A stretch of DNA of 64,000 nucleotides, from assembly GCF_900096965.1 (NCBI RefSeq), contig NZ_FMYM01000003.1, positions 197,205 through 261,204 on the forward strand, in the 5' to 3' direction. The notes under the pieces were generated by a model, which was given only the letters and a program-made list of their open reading frames with translations, made no database searches and was not told the origin of the DNA. Shown here piece by piece: positions 47,207 to 56,035 of the stretch (the first letter of the stretch is position 1; every line of letters starts with the position of its first letter). Made by a program: the position numbers and the translations under genes. This stretch comes from Shouchella lonarensis. Lineage in GTDB: Bacteria > Bacillota > Bacilli > Bacillales > Bacillaceae_D.

Positions 47207-48058
47207 ATGAAGTTTCGCGCACTTACCCTTTTACTGTTAGGCAGCCTCATCGTTACAAGTTGCAACACGGATCATAAACAGTCCACACAACCTGAAGAGA
47301 CTAAAGAAGTGAAGCATACAACGACTACAGGAAAAATAGAACACTTATTTTTACGCGCAGAAGATATTGACCTCACGCCTTTTAACGATGAACCAAGCGA
47401 ATGGGGTGAAACCGTCACAGGTGTGAAAACCAAGCTTGCCACTACAGACCAAGTCATTGCGCTGACATTTGATGCATGTGGCGGGGAGTACGGGAGCGAT
47501 GTAGACGAAGTACTCCTTGATTTTTTACTGGACGAACAAATCCCAGCTACTTTATTTGTGAATGAACGATGGATCGACCACAATTATGAACGTTTTTTGG
47601 CGCTTGCTGCGGACCCACTGTTTCAAATCGAAAACCACGGCACCGCCCACAAACCGCTATCTGTCACAGGACAATCAGAATGGGGTATCACCGGGACGGC
47701 TTCTATTACGGAAGCTTTTTTCGAAGTAGCACAAAACCATAATCGGATTGTATCAGAAACCGGTCGTGCGCCAACCGCCTTTCGCTCAGGTACCGCTTAT
47801 TATGATGACGTTTCTGTGAAGATGGTGACTTCACTCGGATTAAACGTCGTCAACTACAATGTGCTCGGTGACGCTGGTGCCACTTATTCGGCAGCGCAAG
47901 TCCAAGAGGCATTGCGCGATGCTACACCCGGTTCCATTGCGCTTCTTCACATGAACCAACCAAAAAGCGGTACGGCCGAGGGCGTAAAAGCCGCTGTTTC
48001 GTTATTGAAAGAACGCGGATTTTCTTTCGTCTTATTAGCAGACTACCCGTTGGAATGA
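47207..48058 (+). CDS. Polysaccharide deacetylase-family lipoprotein (divergent NodB domain)
   Basis: A 283-residue lipoprotein: from ATG 47207 (GAGGAG seven bases upstream) the signal ends in LIVTSC. Upstream in-frame TTG and GTG starts are less well placed. The NodB-like domain has LTFDACGGEYG in place of TFDDGP, NHGTAHKPLS for the His motif, FRSGTAYYDD for RPPYG and LLHMNQP for the last motif. So the catalytic Asp pair is altered to D-A but the first Asp and His remain; relatives with TFDACGG are known, and activity on a different substrate is possible. It is not closely similar to the two deacetylases near 35 kb. Confidence 0.85.
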   Translation: MKFRALTLLLLGSLIVTSCNTDHKQSTQPEETKEVKHTTTTGKIEHLFLRAEDIDLTPFNDEPSEWGETVTGVKTKLATTDQVIALTFDACGGEYGSDVDEVLLDFLLDEQIPATLFVNERWIDHNYERFLALAADPLFQIENHGTAHKPLSVTGQSEWGITGTASITEAFFEVAQNHNRIVSETGRAPTAFRSGTAYYDDVSVKMVTSLGLNVVNYNVLGDAGATYSAAQVQEALRDATPGSIALLHMNQPKSGTAEGVKAAVSLLKERGFSFVLLADYPLE

Positions 48059-48158
48059 AATACAGCTGTACATCCAGACGGGCGTCTTTATTTACTCACA
48101 CAAAATGAATGATGACTCATTCATATCATGCTCACTTTTTCAATCGGAGGTGCTCACG

Positions 48159-48968
48159 TTGTTTTTACATAAAAAGATGGTTCAAGGTCAAATTGGCGAT
48201 GTACAATACGCTAACGGCATCATTCAGTTCCAAGCAGTCAAGCTCAACGTCCATGCTTTCGTCATAGACGGAATTGCGATTGATACAGGTGCTCACTCAC
48301 TCGTTAAGCAGTTCCTACAGTTTTTCTCCACACAATCAGTGAACGCCGTTTATTGTACACATGTGCACGAAGACCATACCGGTTGTGCCGCAGCGCTGCA
48401 AAAGCAATATGACCTGCCCATTTATTTAGACGGTTTGTCGGTTGGTGAAGCGCGTAAAAAAGGGAAATATCCTTTATACCGACAACTTTTCTGGGGCAGA
48501 AGAAAAGCTTTCATTGCTAGCCCACTACCTGAAACATTTCAATCACGCACATTCGAGTGGAGGAGTATCTTCACACCCGGCCATGCGGCTGACCATACTG
48601 CATTTTTAAATACATCAACGGGGCAACTCTTTTCCGGTGACTTGTTTATTCAAGCACGCACAAAAGTCATCATGGACACAGAATCCATCCCGCAAATTAT
48701 TCGCTCACTAGAACATGTCCTAAGTTATGATTTTGAAGAAGTATTTTGTAGTCACGCAGGACATCTCCCGAATGGGAAAGAACAACTACGTGCTAAGCGA
48801 GATTATTTGTGTAGTTTGACAGAAGAAGTGACGGATTTACATGAAAAAGGGCTAACAAACAAAGAAATCGAGCACAAACTGTTCCCCCGCGTATACCCGA
48901 TTACACGTTTCTCTTCCGGTCAATGGCATACAAAGCATATTATTACGTCGATTTTAGGGGAGAAATAA
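48159..48968 (+). CDS. Metallo-beta-lactamase-fold hydrolase
   Basis: A 269-residue MBL-fold protein. The metal motif is THVHEDHTG (HxHxDH type) near residue 65, with further ligands in PGHAADHT, SGDLFI and CSHAGH. The family covers glyoxalase II, lactonases and others, so substrate is open. The C-terminus has a helical extension, as in many YqgX/GloB-like relatives. The frame is open from 48105, but TTG 48159 with GGAGGTG ahead is preferred; ATG 48177 is a less likely start. It follows the deacetylase by 100 bases on the same strand and ends at a strong hairpin. Confidence 0.85.
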   Translation: MFLHKKMVQGQIGDVQYANGIIQFQAVKLNVHAFVIDGIAIDTGAHSLVKQFLQFFSTQSVNAVYCTHVHEDHTGCAAALQKQYDLPIYLDGLSVGEARKKGKYPLYRQLFWGRRKAFIASPLPETFQSRTFEWRSIFTPGHAADHTAFLNTSTGQLFSGDLFIQARTKVIMDTESIPQIIRSLEHVLSYDFEEVFCSHAGHLPNGKEQLRAKRDYLCSLTEEVTDLHEKGLTNKEIEHKLFPRVYPITRFSSGQWHTKHIITSILGEK

Positions 48969-48970
48969 CA

Positions 48971-49006
48971 GCGTGAACACCGGCAGCACTCGGTGTTCAC
49001 GCTCCT
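48971..49006. terminator. Bidirectional terminator after the MBL gene
   Basis: GCGTGAACACCG and CGGTGTTCACGC form a perfect 12-bp stem around an eight-base loop, followed by CCTTTT. It separates convergent genes. Confidence 0.88.
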
Positions 49007-49008
49007 TT

Positions 49009-49593
49009 TCATTCGTGTATCCATTCAATCCCAATCACAACAAATGTCTCTTTTGTCTCTCGTAATGCGTTTATTCCTTCATCTGTATACCAACCTGAGT
49101 GTATGCCTTCGTATGAAGACCACAAAAACAATGGGGATTTTTCCGCATCCGGATCCAGCCCTCCCGCAGTTGCATAAGTGACAAATATCTCGTTACTGTA
49201 AGGAAGTGTTTCAAGAGATTCAAAGCCAGCTGTGCCATCATTATCTACTGTATGCGTAAAAAAAGAAAAAGAAAGATCTTCGCCCGCAGGTACTTTCGCA
49301 AATTTATACGCAAAATGGCGCTCTGTTGCCGGATCCACACTTTCATATAAACTTCTTGATTCATTTTCGTTTAATTCACCATTCTCGTATATATCGAGAT
49401 ACACATTTATGCCCTTCACTGTTTCTTTCAAATGAGCTGTCTTAAAAGCAACTGCGCCATCTAAACCGATCATCAACAAACGTTGTTCTTTCTCACTCCA
49501 GTTAATCGGCTCAAGCACTGACTTGCTTTGTAAACACCCACTAACGAACAAAAGACTTGCGACAAACATTGAATATACTGCGATCCGTTTCAT
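49009..49593 (-). CDS. Lipoprotein of unknown function
   Basis: A 194-residue secreted protein with a clear lipobox (LLFVSGC at about residues 14-20), so it should be lipid-anchored to the outer face of the membrane. The rest is soluble, with several aromatic/acidic strands (LLMIGLDGAVAFKT, INVYLDIYENGEL, FVTYATAGG, FVVIGIEWIHE). I do not recognise a named domain. ATG follows AAAGGGG. It stands alone, facing a bidirectional terminator. Confidence 0.8.
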   Translation of the reverse strand: MKRIAVYSMFVASLLFVSGCLQSKSVLEPINWSEKEQRLLMIGLDGAVAFKTAHLKETVKGINVYLDIYENGELNENESRSLYESVDPATERHFAYKFAKVPAGEDLSFSFFTHTVDNDGTAGFESLETLPYSNEIFVTYATAGGLDPDAEKSPLFLWSSYEGIHSGWYTDEGINALRETKETFVVIGIEWIHE

Positions 49594-49746
49594 AATAAAC
49601 CCCTTTAATATTCAGTTTTGCATGTATTTTACCATAGTAGACCTATAAGAGTATAAAAGTAAGAGGGTTTTTAGGTGACCGAAGTGCTAGGGGAGGAAAA
49701 TAAAACGCTTCTTCCGACGCAGCGCTAAACCTCGATGTACTCGAGT

Positions 49747-49807
49747 AAATACAACTTTGCAGCAGACCGGTAGCTTATCAAACCACGATCTACTGCAAGT
49801 TGTATTT
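49747..49807 (-). other. Stable stem-loop after fadH
   Basis: AAATACAACTT-T-GCAG and CTGCAAGTTGTATTT pair over 15 bases with one bulge, enclosing about 30 bases. It starts four bases after the fadH stop on the minus strand. No long T-run follows, so it may be a structured 3' end rather than an ordinary terminator. Confidence 0.5.
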
Positions 49808-49810
49808 CAC

Positions 49811-50602
49811 TTAGCTCGTAAAAGCAGCTGCACCTGTTTGGAAGCCCGATTGACCAATGGACTGTCCACCATCAATTGTAATACATGTGCCATTAATATA
49901 AGATCCTTGCTCGGACATTAAGTAAGAGGTTAAGTTAGCGACTTCCTCACCTTTTCCAAAACGGTGCATTGGGATGCTCTTTAACGCCATTTTGTGTGCT
50001 TTCTCGCTTTGGATAAGTTTTTCTACGCCACCCGTCTCTTCAATTGGACCGGGTGCAATGGCGTTAAAACGAATACCATAGCGACTGCCCCATTCGACCG
50101 CAAGCGTTTTTGTCATTGCAAGCACGCCTGCTTTTGCACTAGCAGAGTGGACAACACCAGGTCCGCCTGTCCATGCATACGTCGCGACAATGTTGACGAT
50201 AGAGCCTGGTTGTTTTGTTTCAATCCAATGTTGTCCAACCGCTTGTGTCATGTGCCATGTACCGTTCAAGACGATGTCAACAACTGCATTCCAACCATTC
50301 AGACTCAAATCCTCAGCTGGACAGAGGAAGTTGCCCGCTGCATTATTGACGACACCTGTAATGCCACCAAATTTACTCACGACGTCGGCAATCATGTTTT
50401 TAACACCTTCGTCATCACGTACATCGACAGAATATGTCGCAATTTGCCCCTCGAATGTTTCTAATTCCTGCTTTGTTTTTAATAATTTTTCCTCGTCTCG
50501 CGCACAAACAACAACGTAAGCGCCTTCATTCGCAAATTGCTTCACCATTGATTTCCCCATACCACTGCTGCCACCAGTAACAATTATAACTTTTTTATCC
50601 AT
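49811..50602 (-). CDS. fadH: Short-chain dehydrogenase, probable 2,4-dienoyl-CoA reductase
   Basis: A 263-residue short-chain dehydrogenase/reductase. Cofactor loop TGGSSGMGKSM, VCARDEEKL (NADP preference by the Arg), NNAAGNF and the active-site region SIVNIVATYAWTGGPGVVHSASAKAG with a Lys after the SxSAKAG. The catalytic Tyr of common SDRs is replaced in this position, as in 2,4-dienoyl-CoA reductases (FadH/YkuF), which match IRFNAIAPGPIEETGG well. It would help to degrade unsaturated fatty acids. The frame is open further upstream; ATG 50602 after AAGGGTGG gives the normal start. Confidence 0.85.
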   Translation of the reverse strand: MDKKVIIVTGGSSGMGKSMVKQFANEGAYVVVCARDEEKLLKTKQELETFEGQIATYSVDVRDDEGVKNMIADVVSKFGGITGVVNNAAGNFLCPAEDLSLNGWNAVVDIVLNGTWHMTQAVGQHWIETKQPGSIVNIVATYAWTGGPGVVHSASAKAGVLAMTKTLAVEWGSRYGIRFNAIAPGPIEETGGVEKLIQSEKAHKMALKSIPMHRFGKGEEVANLTSYLMSEQGSYINGTCITIDGGQSIGQSGFQTGAAAFTS

Positions 50603-50885
50603 GATATATATCCACCCTTCTCCAATGTTTCCTCTCGCATATGACTCCTCCTCCCCATTATGCATAATTTTTGCCATAAATGAAAGGGGTTTCATTTATT
50701 TTGTTTAGAAAACTTTTTTCTGGTCACTTTTTTGTACTTACTACATTGAAACGATGTGACTATTAGAAACTTTTCTTGGGATTTTTTATGCATATTTACT
50801 ACATGACTGGTCAAACTACCTGTGAGCGCTAGAGAGATTAGCCCTGAAATTCACCTTAAGAATAATGAGAAGGAGCGATCGTCAC

Positions 50886-51533
50886 ATGGTGTCGTTTTTT
50901 ATTCACGCCTTCGTTTCTATCTTTGCAATTATGAATCCAATTGGGAACATTCCTGTTTTTCTTGGCTTAGCAGGAGATCAGACTAATATGGAACGACGGA
51001 AAACGGTTCTGAAAGCGGTCCTCGTTGCTTTTGTCATTTTGACTATTTTTTTGTTGCTTGGACAATTCGTTTTTAAACTATTTGGTATTACAATTGATGC
51101 GCTAAGAATAGCCGGTGGCATCATCTTATTTGGCATTGGCTATCATCTCGTTTTAGCAAAGAGGACATCAAGTCACTCATTGCACGACAAGGAGCAATCT
51201 GAAGGAGAAGACAAAGGTGATATTTCCATCTCTCCACTTGGTACCCCATTGATCGCTGGACCTGGCACAATTGCAGCGGTCATGAGCTTGACATCTAGTC
51301 AGAATAACCGTTGGATGCATGTCGGTGTAACATTCTTTGCGTTTACTGCTGTCTTATTTATCACGTTTATCGTTCTCATGTTGGCCAATTGGATTCAAGG
51401 GAAAATCGGGCATACTGGACTGGCAGTCATCACACGCCTCATGGGACTCATTTTAACAGCCATTGCCATCGAAATGATTGTCCTTGGCGTTGTCGAAGCC
51501 TTCCCGATTGTACATAGACGGATGGCTGCTTAA
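50886..51533 (+). CDS. MarC family membrane protein
   Basis: A 215-residue membrane protein of the MarC/UPF0056 family, with six hydrophobic segments and the MNPIGNIPVFLGL signature near the N-terminus and PLGTPLIAGPGTIAAVM in the middle. Function of this family is not settled; it was once linked to multiple antibiotic resistance but this has been doubted. The frame extends upstream to 50865; the ATG at 50886 follows AAGGAG at ten bases. The Ktr gene follows on the same strand after 117 bases. Confidence 0.9.
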   Translation: MVSFFIHAFVSIFAIMNPIGNIPVFLGLAGDQTNMERRKTVLKAVLVAFVILTIFLLLGQFVFKLFGITIDALRIAGGIILFGIGYHLVLAKRTSSHSLHDKEQSEGEDKGDISISPLGTPLIAGPGTIAAVMSLTSSQNNRWMHVGVTFFAFTAVLFITFIVLMLANWIQGKIGHTGLAVITRLMGLILTAIAIEMIVLGVVEAFPIVHRRMAA

Positions 51534-51650
51534 TCTCTCGCAAAAAATGGTTGCCTATTGCCTTCCTTTCATTTAGAATATATCCATCGTATGAGCGATA
51601 CCTTTCATTCATACGATGGCATCCAAAACATCATTGAAAGAAGGCATGTA

Positions 51651-53000
51651 ATGATGGGAAAGTTTCTACGGAAATCTCTTTCTAAAGAAAAGACACTTCA
51701 TTTTAATCCGCCTCAAATCCTCGCACTGAGCTTTTTTGCTTTTATCGTTATTGGAACGTTCTTATTAAAACTACCGTTTGCCGCTACAACACACATCTCA
51801 TGGATAGATGCTTTTTTCACCGCAACCTCTGCCATTACGGTAACGGGACTTGCTGTTGTTGATACTGGACTTGATTATACTGTATTTGGACAAGTTGTCA
51901 TCATGATTTTAATCCAACTTGGCGGATTAGGGCTGATGACTTTTGCTGTATTAATCGTCATGATGTTAGGAAAAAAAGTTGGCTTACACCAGCGCCTGCT
52001 CATTCAAGAGGCAATGAATCAAACGTCACTTGGAGGATTAATCCGGCTTGTTCGGGTTTTACTCATTTTTACAATTGCAATGGAAACAATCTCAGTTCTT
52101 TTATTATCCATTCGATGGGTACCTGAATTTGGTTGGCAGGAAGGTATATACCAAAGTTTATTTCATACAATCTCTGCGTTTAACAATGCCGGGTTTTCCC
52201 TTTGGTCTGACGGACTCTCTGCTTATGTCGGTGATCCGATTGTCAATCTTGTTATTACCATTCTTTTTATTACTGGTGGGATTGGATTTACTGTTTTGGC
52301 CGATCTTTGGTATAAACGAACGTTTCACGCACTCTCTTTACATACAAAGATCATGCTCATCGGGACGTTTGCCCTCAATGTGATTGCATTCCTTGTTATT
52401 TTCATATTGGAATATACAAACCCAAATACACTTGGGCATCTGTCAAGTGTAGAAAAAGTTTGGGGCGCTTATTTTCAAGCGGTCACCCCTCGAACAGCGG
52501 GGTTCAATACATTGGACATCGCAAGTATGACAACACCATCTATTCTATTCATTTTGCTGCTCATGTTTATTGGTGCTGGTAGCGCGTCGACAGCAAGTGG
52601 CGTGAAATTAACTACTTTCTTCGTAATCATCTTAGCAGCATGGTCTTTCCTAAGAAGAAGAGCTGAGCCCGTTATTTTTTCACGAACGATTAAACTGAAC
52701 ACCATTTTAAGAGCATTTGCGATCATCGTCATTAGTATGATCGTTATTGTTGTCACACTGTTTATTCTCACCATTACTGAAGATGCACCGTTTATGATGA
52801 TTGTCTTTGAAGTCTTCTCTGCCTTTGGCACAGTCGGTTTGTCCATGGGGCTTACAGACCAACTTTCAATTATAGGTAAGTGTGTCATCATTGTCGTCAT
52901 GTTTATTGGCAGAATCGGACCACTGACAATCGCCTTTACGCTAGCAACACCTAAAAGATCTAATGTGCGTTACCCTGAAGAAGACGTTTTTACTGGGTAA
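51651..53000 (+). CDS. Ktr/Trk potassium uptake membrane subunit (KtrB/KtrD)
   Basis: Pore subunit of a potassium importer, 449 residues, the normal KtrB/KtrD length. It has four repeats of helix-pore loop-helix with selectivity-filter glycines in ATSAITVTGLAV, TISAFNNAGFSL, AVTPRTAGFNT and VFSAFGTVGLSMG. The cytoplasmic RCK partner (KtrA/KtrC) is not in the window, as is usual for KtrD. The frame is open from 51558, but tandem ATGs at 51651 follow GAAAGAAGG. Potassium import is relevant to turgor and alkaline stress. Confidence 0.92.
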   Translation: MMGKFLRKSLSKEKTLHFNPPQILALSFFAFIVIGTFLLKLPFAATTHISWIDAFFTATSAITVTGLAVVDTGLDYTVFGQVVIMILIQLGGLGLMTFAVLIVMMLGKKVGLHQRLLIQEAMNQTSLGGLIRLVRVLLIFTIAMETISVLLLSIRWVPEFGWQEGIYQSLFHTISAFNNAGFSLWSDGLSAYVGDPIVNLVITILFITGGIGFTVLADLWYKRTFHALSLHTKIMLIGTFALNVIAFLVIFILEYTNPNTLGHLSSVEKVWGAYFQAVTPRTAGFNTLDIASMTTPSILFILLLMFIGAGSASTASGVKLTTFFVIILAAWSFLRRRAEPVIFSRTIKLNTILRAFAIIVISMIVIVVTLFILTITEDAPFMMIVFEVFSAFGTVGLSMGLTDQLSIIGKCVIIVVMFIGRIGPLTIAFTLATPKRSNVRYPEEDVFTG

Positions 53001-53018
53001 CCGATTGCTTTTATAAAA

Positions 53019-53056
53019 AGTGTTCGATCCTCTTCAAGAGAGGTCGAACACTTCAA
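53019..53056 (+). terminator. Terminator after the Ktr gene
   Basis: AGTGTTCGATCCTCT pairs with AGAGGTCGAACACTT over a five-base loop. An A-run precedes it, so it may also serve the opposite strand (ypsC). Confidence 0.75.
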
Positions 53057-53121
53057 CAAGTTTACATAATAATAATATCGTTAACTCGATCACTAAAAGT
53101 ATAGTGCTTTAACAACCCTAA

Positions 53122-54255
53122 TCACCGCGGCGGGCGTGGTCCAAAGAACTGGTAATAATCGGTTTTAATGTTGCCATTATATAATTTCCGCTTTTTACTT
53201 GCTTGCTTACCATATAACGCTTCAAAACCTTCGTGTGAAGTAAGAATATACACCGACCATGTGTCGTGGTGTCGTATGGCTTCCCCCATGTCTTGATACA
53301 TCTTCTCAACCGTTGCGCGTTCACCAATTCTTTCACCATACGGAGGGTTACCGACAACCACACCGTAGGAACCTTTATTGTGAAAGTCTCTCACTTGCAT
53401 TTGTTTAAACTTGATCACATCGCCTAATCCTGCCTCACGTGCATTTCCCTTGGCTAATTCAACAGAGCGATGGTCGATGTCAGAACCAACGATGTCAAGC
53501 GATTGGTCGTAATTCGCTAAATCTTCAACTTCTTGTCGTGCCTCATCCCAACGATCTTTTCCGATCCAATCCCATTGTTCAGAAGCGAAATCCCGGTTAA
53601 AACCCGGTGCAATATTTTGACCAATCATCGCTGCTTCAATGGCAATCGTACCTGACCCACAAAATGGATCAGCAAAAGGACGCTCAGGATGCCATGTCGT
53701 CAATTGAATCATCGCTGCCGCAAGCGTTTCCTTTAACGGTGCTGCATTATGTAAAGCACGATAACCACGCTTATGTAGTCCTTCTCCACTCGTATCAATA
53801 GTCAATGTCGCCATGTCCTTTAATAAAGCAACCTCAATCCGATAAAGTGGCCCGTCCTCTACAAACCATTCTTTCTTATAACGTATTTTTAAACTTTCTA
53901 CGACTGCTTTTTTAACAATTGCTTGACAATCAGAAACACTAAATAACGTTGACTTCACCGATCGTCCAAGCACAGGAAACTCCGCATCGGGCGGTAATAA
54001 ATCTGCCCACGGAAGTGCCTTTGTCTTTTCAAATAGCTCATCAAACGTTGTTGCTTTAAATGACCCGACTTGAATTTTTACCCGATCAGCTGTGCGAAGC
54101 CATAAATTTGCACGCGGAATGGCTGATACGTCAGCCGTAAAGACAACACGTCCATTTTCCACCTTTACATCTTCAAAACCTAGATTCCGAACTTCTCGTG
54201 CAACAACTGCTTCTAATCCCATCGTTGCTGTTGCAATTAATGTGACTTTCTCCAT
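53122..54255 (-). CDS. ypsC: THUMP-domain rRNA methyltransferase (YpsC/RlmL type)
   Basis: Predicted class I SAM-dependent N2-guanine methyltransferase, 377 residues. The N-terminal ferredoxin-like and THUMP part (about 1-155) is followed by the Rossmann methyltransferase with FADPFCGSGTIAIEAA (SAM loop), DIVGSDID and catalytic VVGNPPYGER near residue 300. By family it modifies 23S rRNA. The ATG at 54255 stands eight bases after AGGAGAGG; a GTG at 54264 is less likely. Position upstream of the RNase P RNA matches B. subtilis. Confidence 0.93.
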   Translation of the reverse strand: MEKVTLIATATMGLEAVVAREVRNLGFEDVKVENGRVVFTADVSAIPRANLWLRTADRVKIQVGSFKATTFDELFEKTKALPWADLLPPDAEFPVLGRSVKSTLFSVSDCQAIVKKAVVESLKIRYKKEWFVEDGPLYRIEVALLKDMATLTIDTSGEGLHKRGYRALHNAAPLKETLAAAMIQLTTWHPERPFADPFCGSGTIAIEAAMIGQNIAPGFNRDFASEQWDWIGKDRWDEARQEVEDLANYDQSLDIVGSDIDHRSVELAKGNAREAGLGDVIKFKQMQVRDFHNKGSYGVVVGNPPYGERIGERATVEKMYQDMGEAIRHHDTWSVYILTSHEGFEALYGKQASKKRKLYNGNIKTDYYQFFGPRPPR

Positions 54256-54282
54256 CCCATACACCTCTCCTAACTGCCGAAA

Positions 54283-54540
54283 CTACAGCCACTGTCCATC
54301 ATTTAAATAAACGATCACAGAAAATAAAATGGCACCTACACCTATAGTAGAACTTAGCAAAATGACAGCAATACGTAATTGTGCTGACGCATAGTACAAA
54401 TAAATCATCGTAATATAAGCGATCAGCGCAAATATAAGCAACAAACCCCCATCAAATAAAGCGCCTTGCACTGCAAATGCAACGACATTCAATAAAAAAA
54501 GAACGACCCCCACCCAGTATAGCATAAATGAACGTTTCAT
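54283..54540 (-). CDS. Small membrane protein, three helices
   Basis: An 85-residue protein that is nearly all hydrophobic: helices at 7-25, 28-50 and 55-80 with short charged caps (MKR at the start, NDGQWL at the end). ATG follows AGGAGGCG, a good ribosome site. I do not recognise a named family. It is 27 bases upstream of ypsC on the same strand and probably cotranscribed. Confidence 0.7.
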   Translation of the reverse strand: MKRSFMLYWVGVVLFLLNVVAFAVQGALFDGGLLLIFALIAYITMIYLYYASAQLRIAVILLSSTIGVGAILFSVIVYLNDGQWL

Positions 54541-54610
54541 TTGCTTCGCCTCCTATGTTTATCATTAGCGGGATGCGCATATCTTAAACAAATTAAAGGC
54601 TTACCAAAAT

Positions 54611-54635
54611 AAAAAACCCTCATGAAAGGGTTTTT
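54611..54635 (-). terminator. Terminator of RNase P RNA gene
   Basis: AAAACCCTTTCATGAGGGTTTTTT on the minus strand: a compact GC-core hairpin with a T-run, directly after the mature RNA. Confidence 0.9.
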
Positions 54636-54639
54636 CGTC

Positions 54640-55075
54640 GCTTGTAACGCCATCTTGCATCCAATCGATAAGCCATGTTCTGTTCCATCGTACTACAAAC
54701 GGGGATGAGCCTCGTACTCAGGTGGTAACCATCTATCTACAATGAAACATAGTTGTTTCATCATTCATCTTGCTCTGTTCATTTCCAGGCAAGACAATGC
54801 CCCTACCATTGTTTGGGTTGCTCGCTCGAGGGGTTTACCGCGTTCCACTCTACTCGTTTCCAAGCAGACTACGTCACTGTGGCACTTTCAAAGCGTGTAT
54901 GCCGTATCTTAAAAGACTTAGGCAAAACGCTTGCCGTTAGCCAGACATGCTGACTACTCTAGCTTATGAATTCGCTAGACACGAACACTACAAGCATCGC
55001 AGCTTGTGCGAGTATGGACTTTCCTCTACGCTTTTGGCGCAGCGATTACCTGAAAGGATGACTCGTTAAAGCGAT
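54640..55075 (-). ncRNA. rnpB: RNase P RNA, Bacillus type (class B)
   Basis: Catalytic RNA that trims the 5' ends of tRNA precursors. On the minus strand the hallmark blocks are all present in order: GTAATCGCTGCG, GTAGAGGAAAGTCCATACTCGCAC, AGTGTTCGTGTCTAGCGAA, GAAAGTGCCACAGTGACG, GTGGAACGCGGTAAACCCC, CGAGCGAGCAACCCAAA, TAGATAGATGGTT, CTGAGTACGAGG and GAACAGAACATGGCTTAT. The GGTAAACCC and CATGGCTTA stretches and layout match the B type with its extra P10.1 region. Mature ends are estimates. A sigma-A promoter and terminator flank it. It sits between gpsB and ypsC, as in B. subtilis. Confidence 0.96.
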
Positions 55076-55081
55076 CTTGTA

Positions 55082-55110
55082 ATTATAACATAAAATTTCG
55101 CCTCCAGCAA
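55082..55110 (-). promoter_or_regulatory. Promoter of rnpB
   Basis: On the minus strand TTGCTG, 17 bases, TATAAT, seven to ten bases ahead of the predicted RNA 5' end. Confidence 0.85.
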
Positions 55111-55134
55111 GATGCGAGAAGCATCTTTGAGTGC

Positions 55135-55551
55135 TCATACGCCTTCCTCGTTAAATCGCCTCAATGGCTCGCGTAAAGCCAGTTTTGCCAGCGCATCTGC
55201 TTTTTTGTTCTGCTTACTTGGAATCCACTTAATAAAAAAAAGCTCACACTGATCGACTTGCTTCAAAATCACTTGCAAGTGTGTGCTGAAATGTTTATTT
55301 TTCACATAACGCTTTTCAACACTATCACAAACCAATTTAGCATCTGTACAAACACTTACTTGACGCCAGCCGTGATGGAGACAAGTTAACAACCCAATAC
55401 GTAGTGCCATAAACTCTGCTTCATGGTTACTTGCGCTACCAATAAAATATCGGTCTTCCTTTGTTGTACCGTCCGCAAGCACATAAACAATACCAACACC
55501 AGAAGGACCAGGATCACCGCTACTTGCCCCATCCGTATACAAACGAATCAT
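55135..55551 (-). CDS. RNase H-like protein (reverse-transcriptase-like, YpeP type)
   Basis: A 138-residue RNase HI-fold protein that should cut the RNA strand of RNA-DNA hybrids. Catalytic acids are visible: D in YTDGASSGDPGP, E in NHEAEFMAL, D in VCTDAKLVCD and D in NKKADALAKLA. The frame opens at GTG 55569; ATG 55551 is four bases after the gpsB stop and is taken as the start, so translation is likely coupled. Neither has a strong ribosome site. The usual RNase HI basic handle is absent, as in this shorter group. Confidence 0.88.
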   Translation of the reverse strand: MIRLYTDGASSGDPGPSGVGIVYVLADGTTKEDRYFIGSASNHEAEFMALRIGLLTCLHHGWRQVSVCTDAKLVCDSVEKRYVKNKHFSTHLQVILKQVDQCELFFIKWIPSKQNKKADALAKLALREPLRRFNEEGV

Positions 55552-55555
55552 TTTA

Positions 55556-55876
55556 TTAATCCAACTCACTCATTTTGCTTCCGAATACTTGTTTCTCCAA
55601 GTTAGATAACCGCTGTAAAATGTCATAATTTGTGTTACCTGTTGGAGAAGGACTCACTGATTGTGTCACGCGCCCAGATGAAGAACGCTCTGATCGCTTT
55701 CTTAAGTGTTCATTTTCTTGTTCTAATTGCGTAATTCTTTTTTGAAAAGCCTCATAGTCCTGAATAATTGCATCTAAAAACTTATCAACCTCATCCTGGT
55801 TATAACCGCGCATACCTACTTTAAAGTCTTGATCTAAAATGTCTTTTGCGCTAAGTCGTGTATCCAAGCTACCCAT
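55556..55876 (-). CDS. gpsB: Cell division protein GpsB
   Basis: A 106-residue DivIVA-like protein that shuttles between division septum and lateral wall and helps place penicillin-binding protein 1. The N-terminal membrane/PBP-binding domain shows [27 protein letters not shown], followed by a coiled coil to about residue 65, then a Ser/Pro-rich linker and a short C-terminal helix ([16 protein letters not shown]) for oligomerisation. The frame opens at 55909; ATG 55876 after AAGAGGTGATATC gives the conserved start. Placement beside rnpB and ypsC matches B. subtilis. Confidence 0.95.
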   Translation of the reverse strand: MGSLDTRLSAKDILDQDFKVGMRGYNQDEVDKFLDAIIQDYEAFQKRITQLEQENEHLRKRSERSSSGRVTQSVSPSPTGNTNYDILQRLSNLEKQVFGSKMSELD

Positions 55877-56000
55877 GATATCACCTCTTGTCTCCAATTT
55901 CATGTACATCTATTTTTTCAAAAATTGGCGGCAAAGTCAATTATAATCACTCGACAATGTCGACTTATATCTACACGCTTGTCCAAACGTACAACAGAGC

Positions 56001-56026
56001 GATAGGACGAAAAAGCTCGCCCTATC
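56001..56026 (-). terminator. Hairpin after cotD-like gene
   Basis: On the minus strand GATAGGGCGA pairs with TCGTCCTATC (one G-U) around a six-base loop that is T-rich. Lies just beyond the stop codon; no T-run follows. Confidence 0.5.
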
Positions 56027-56035
56027 GATCATATG

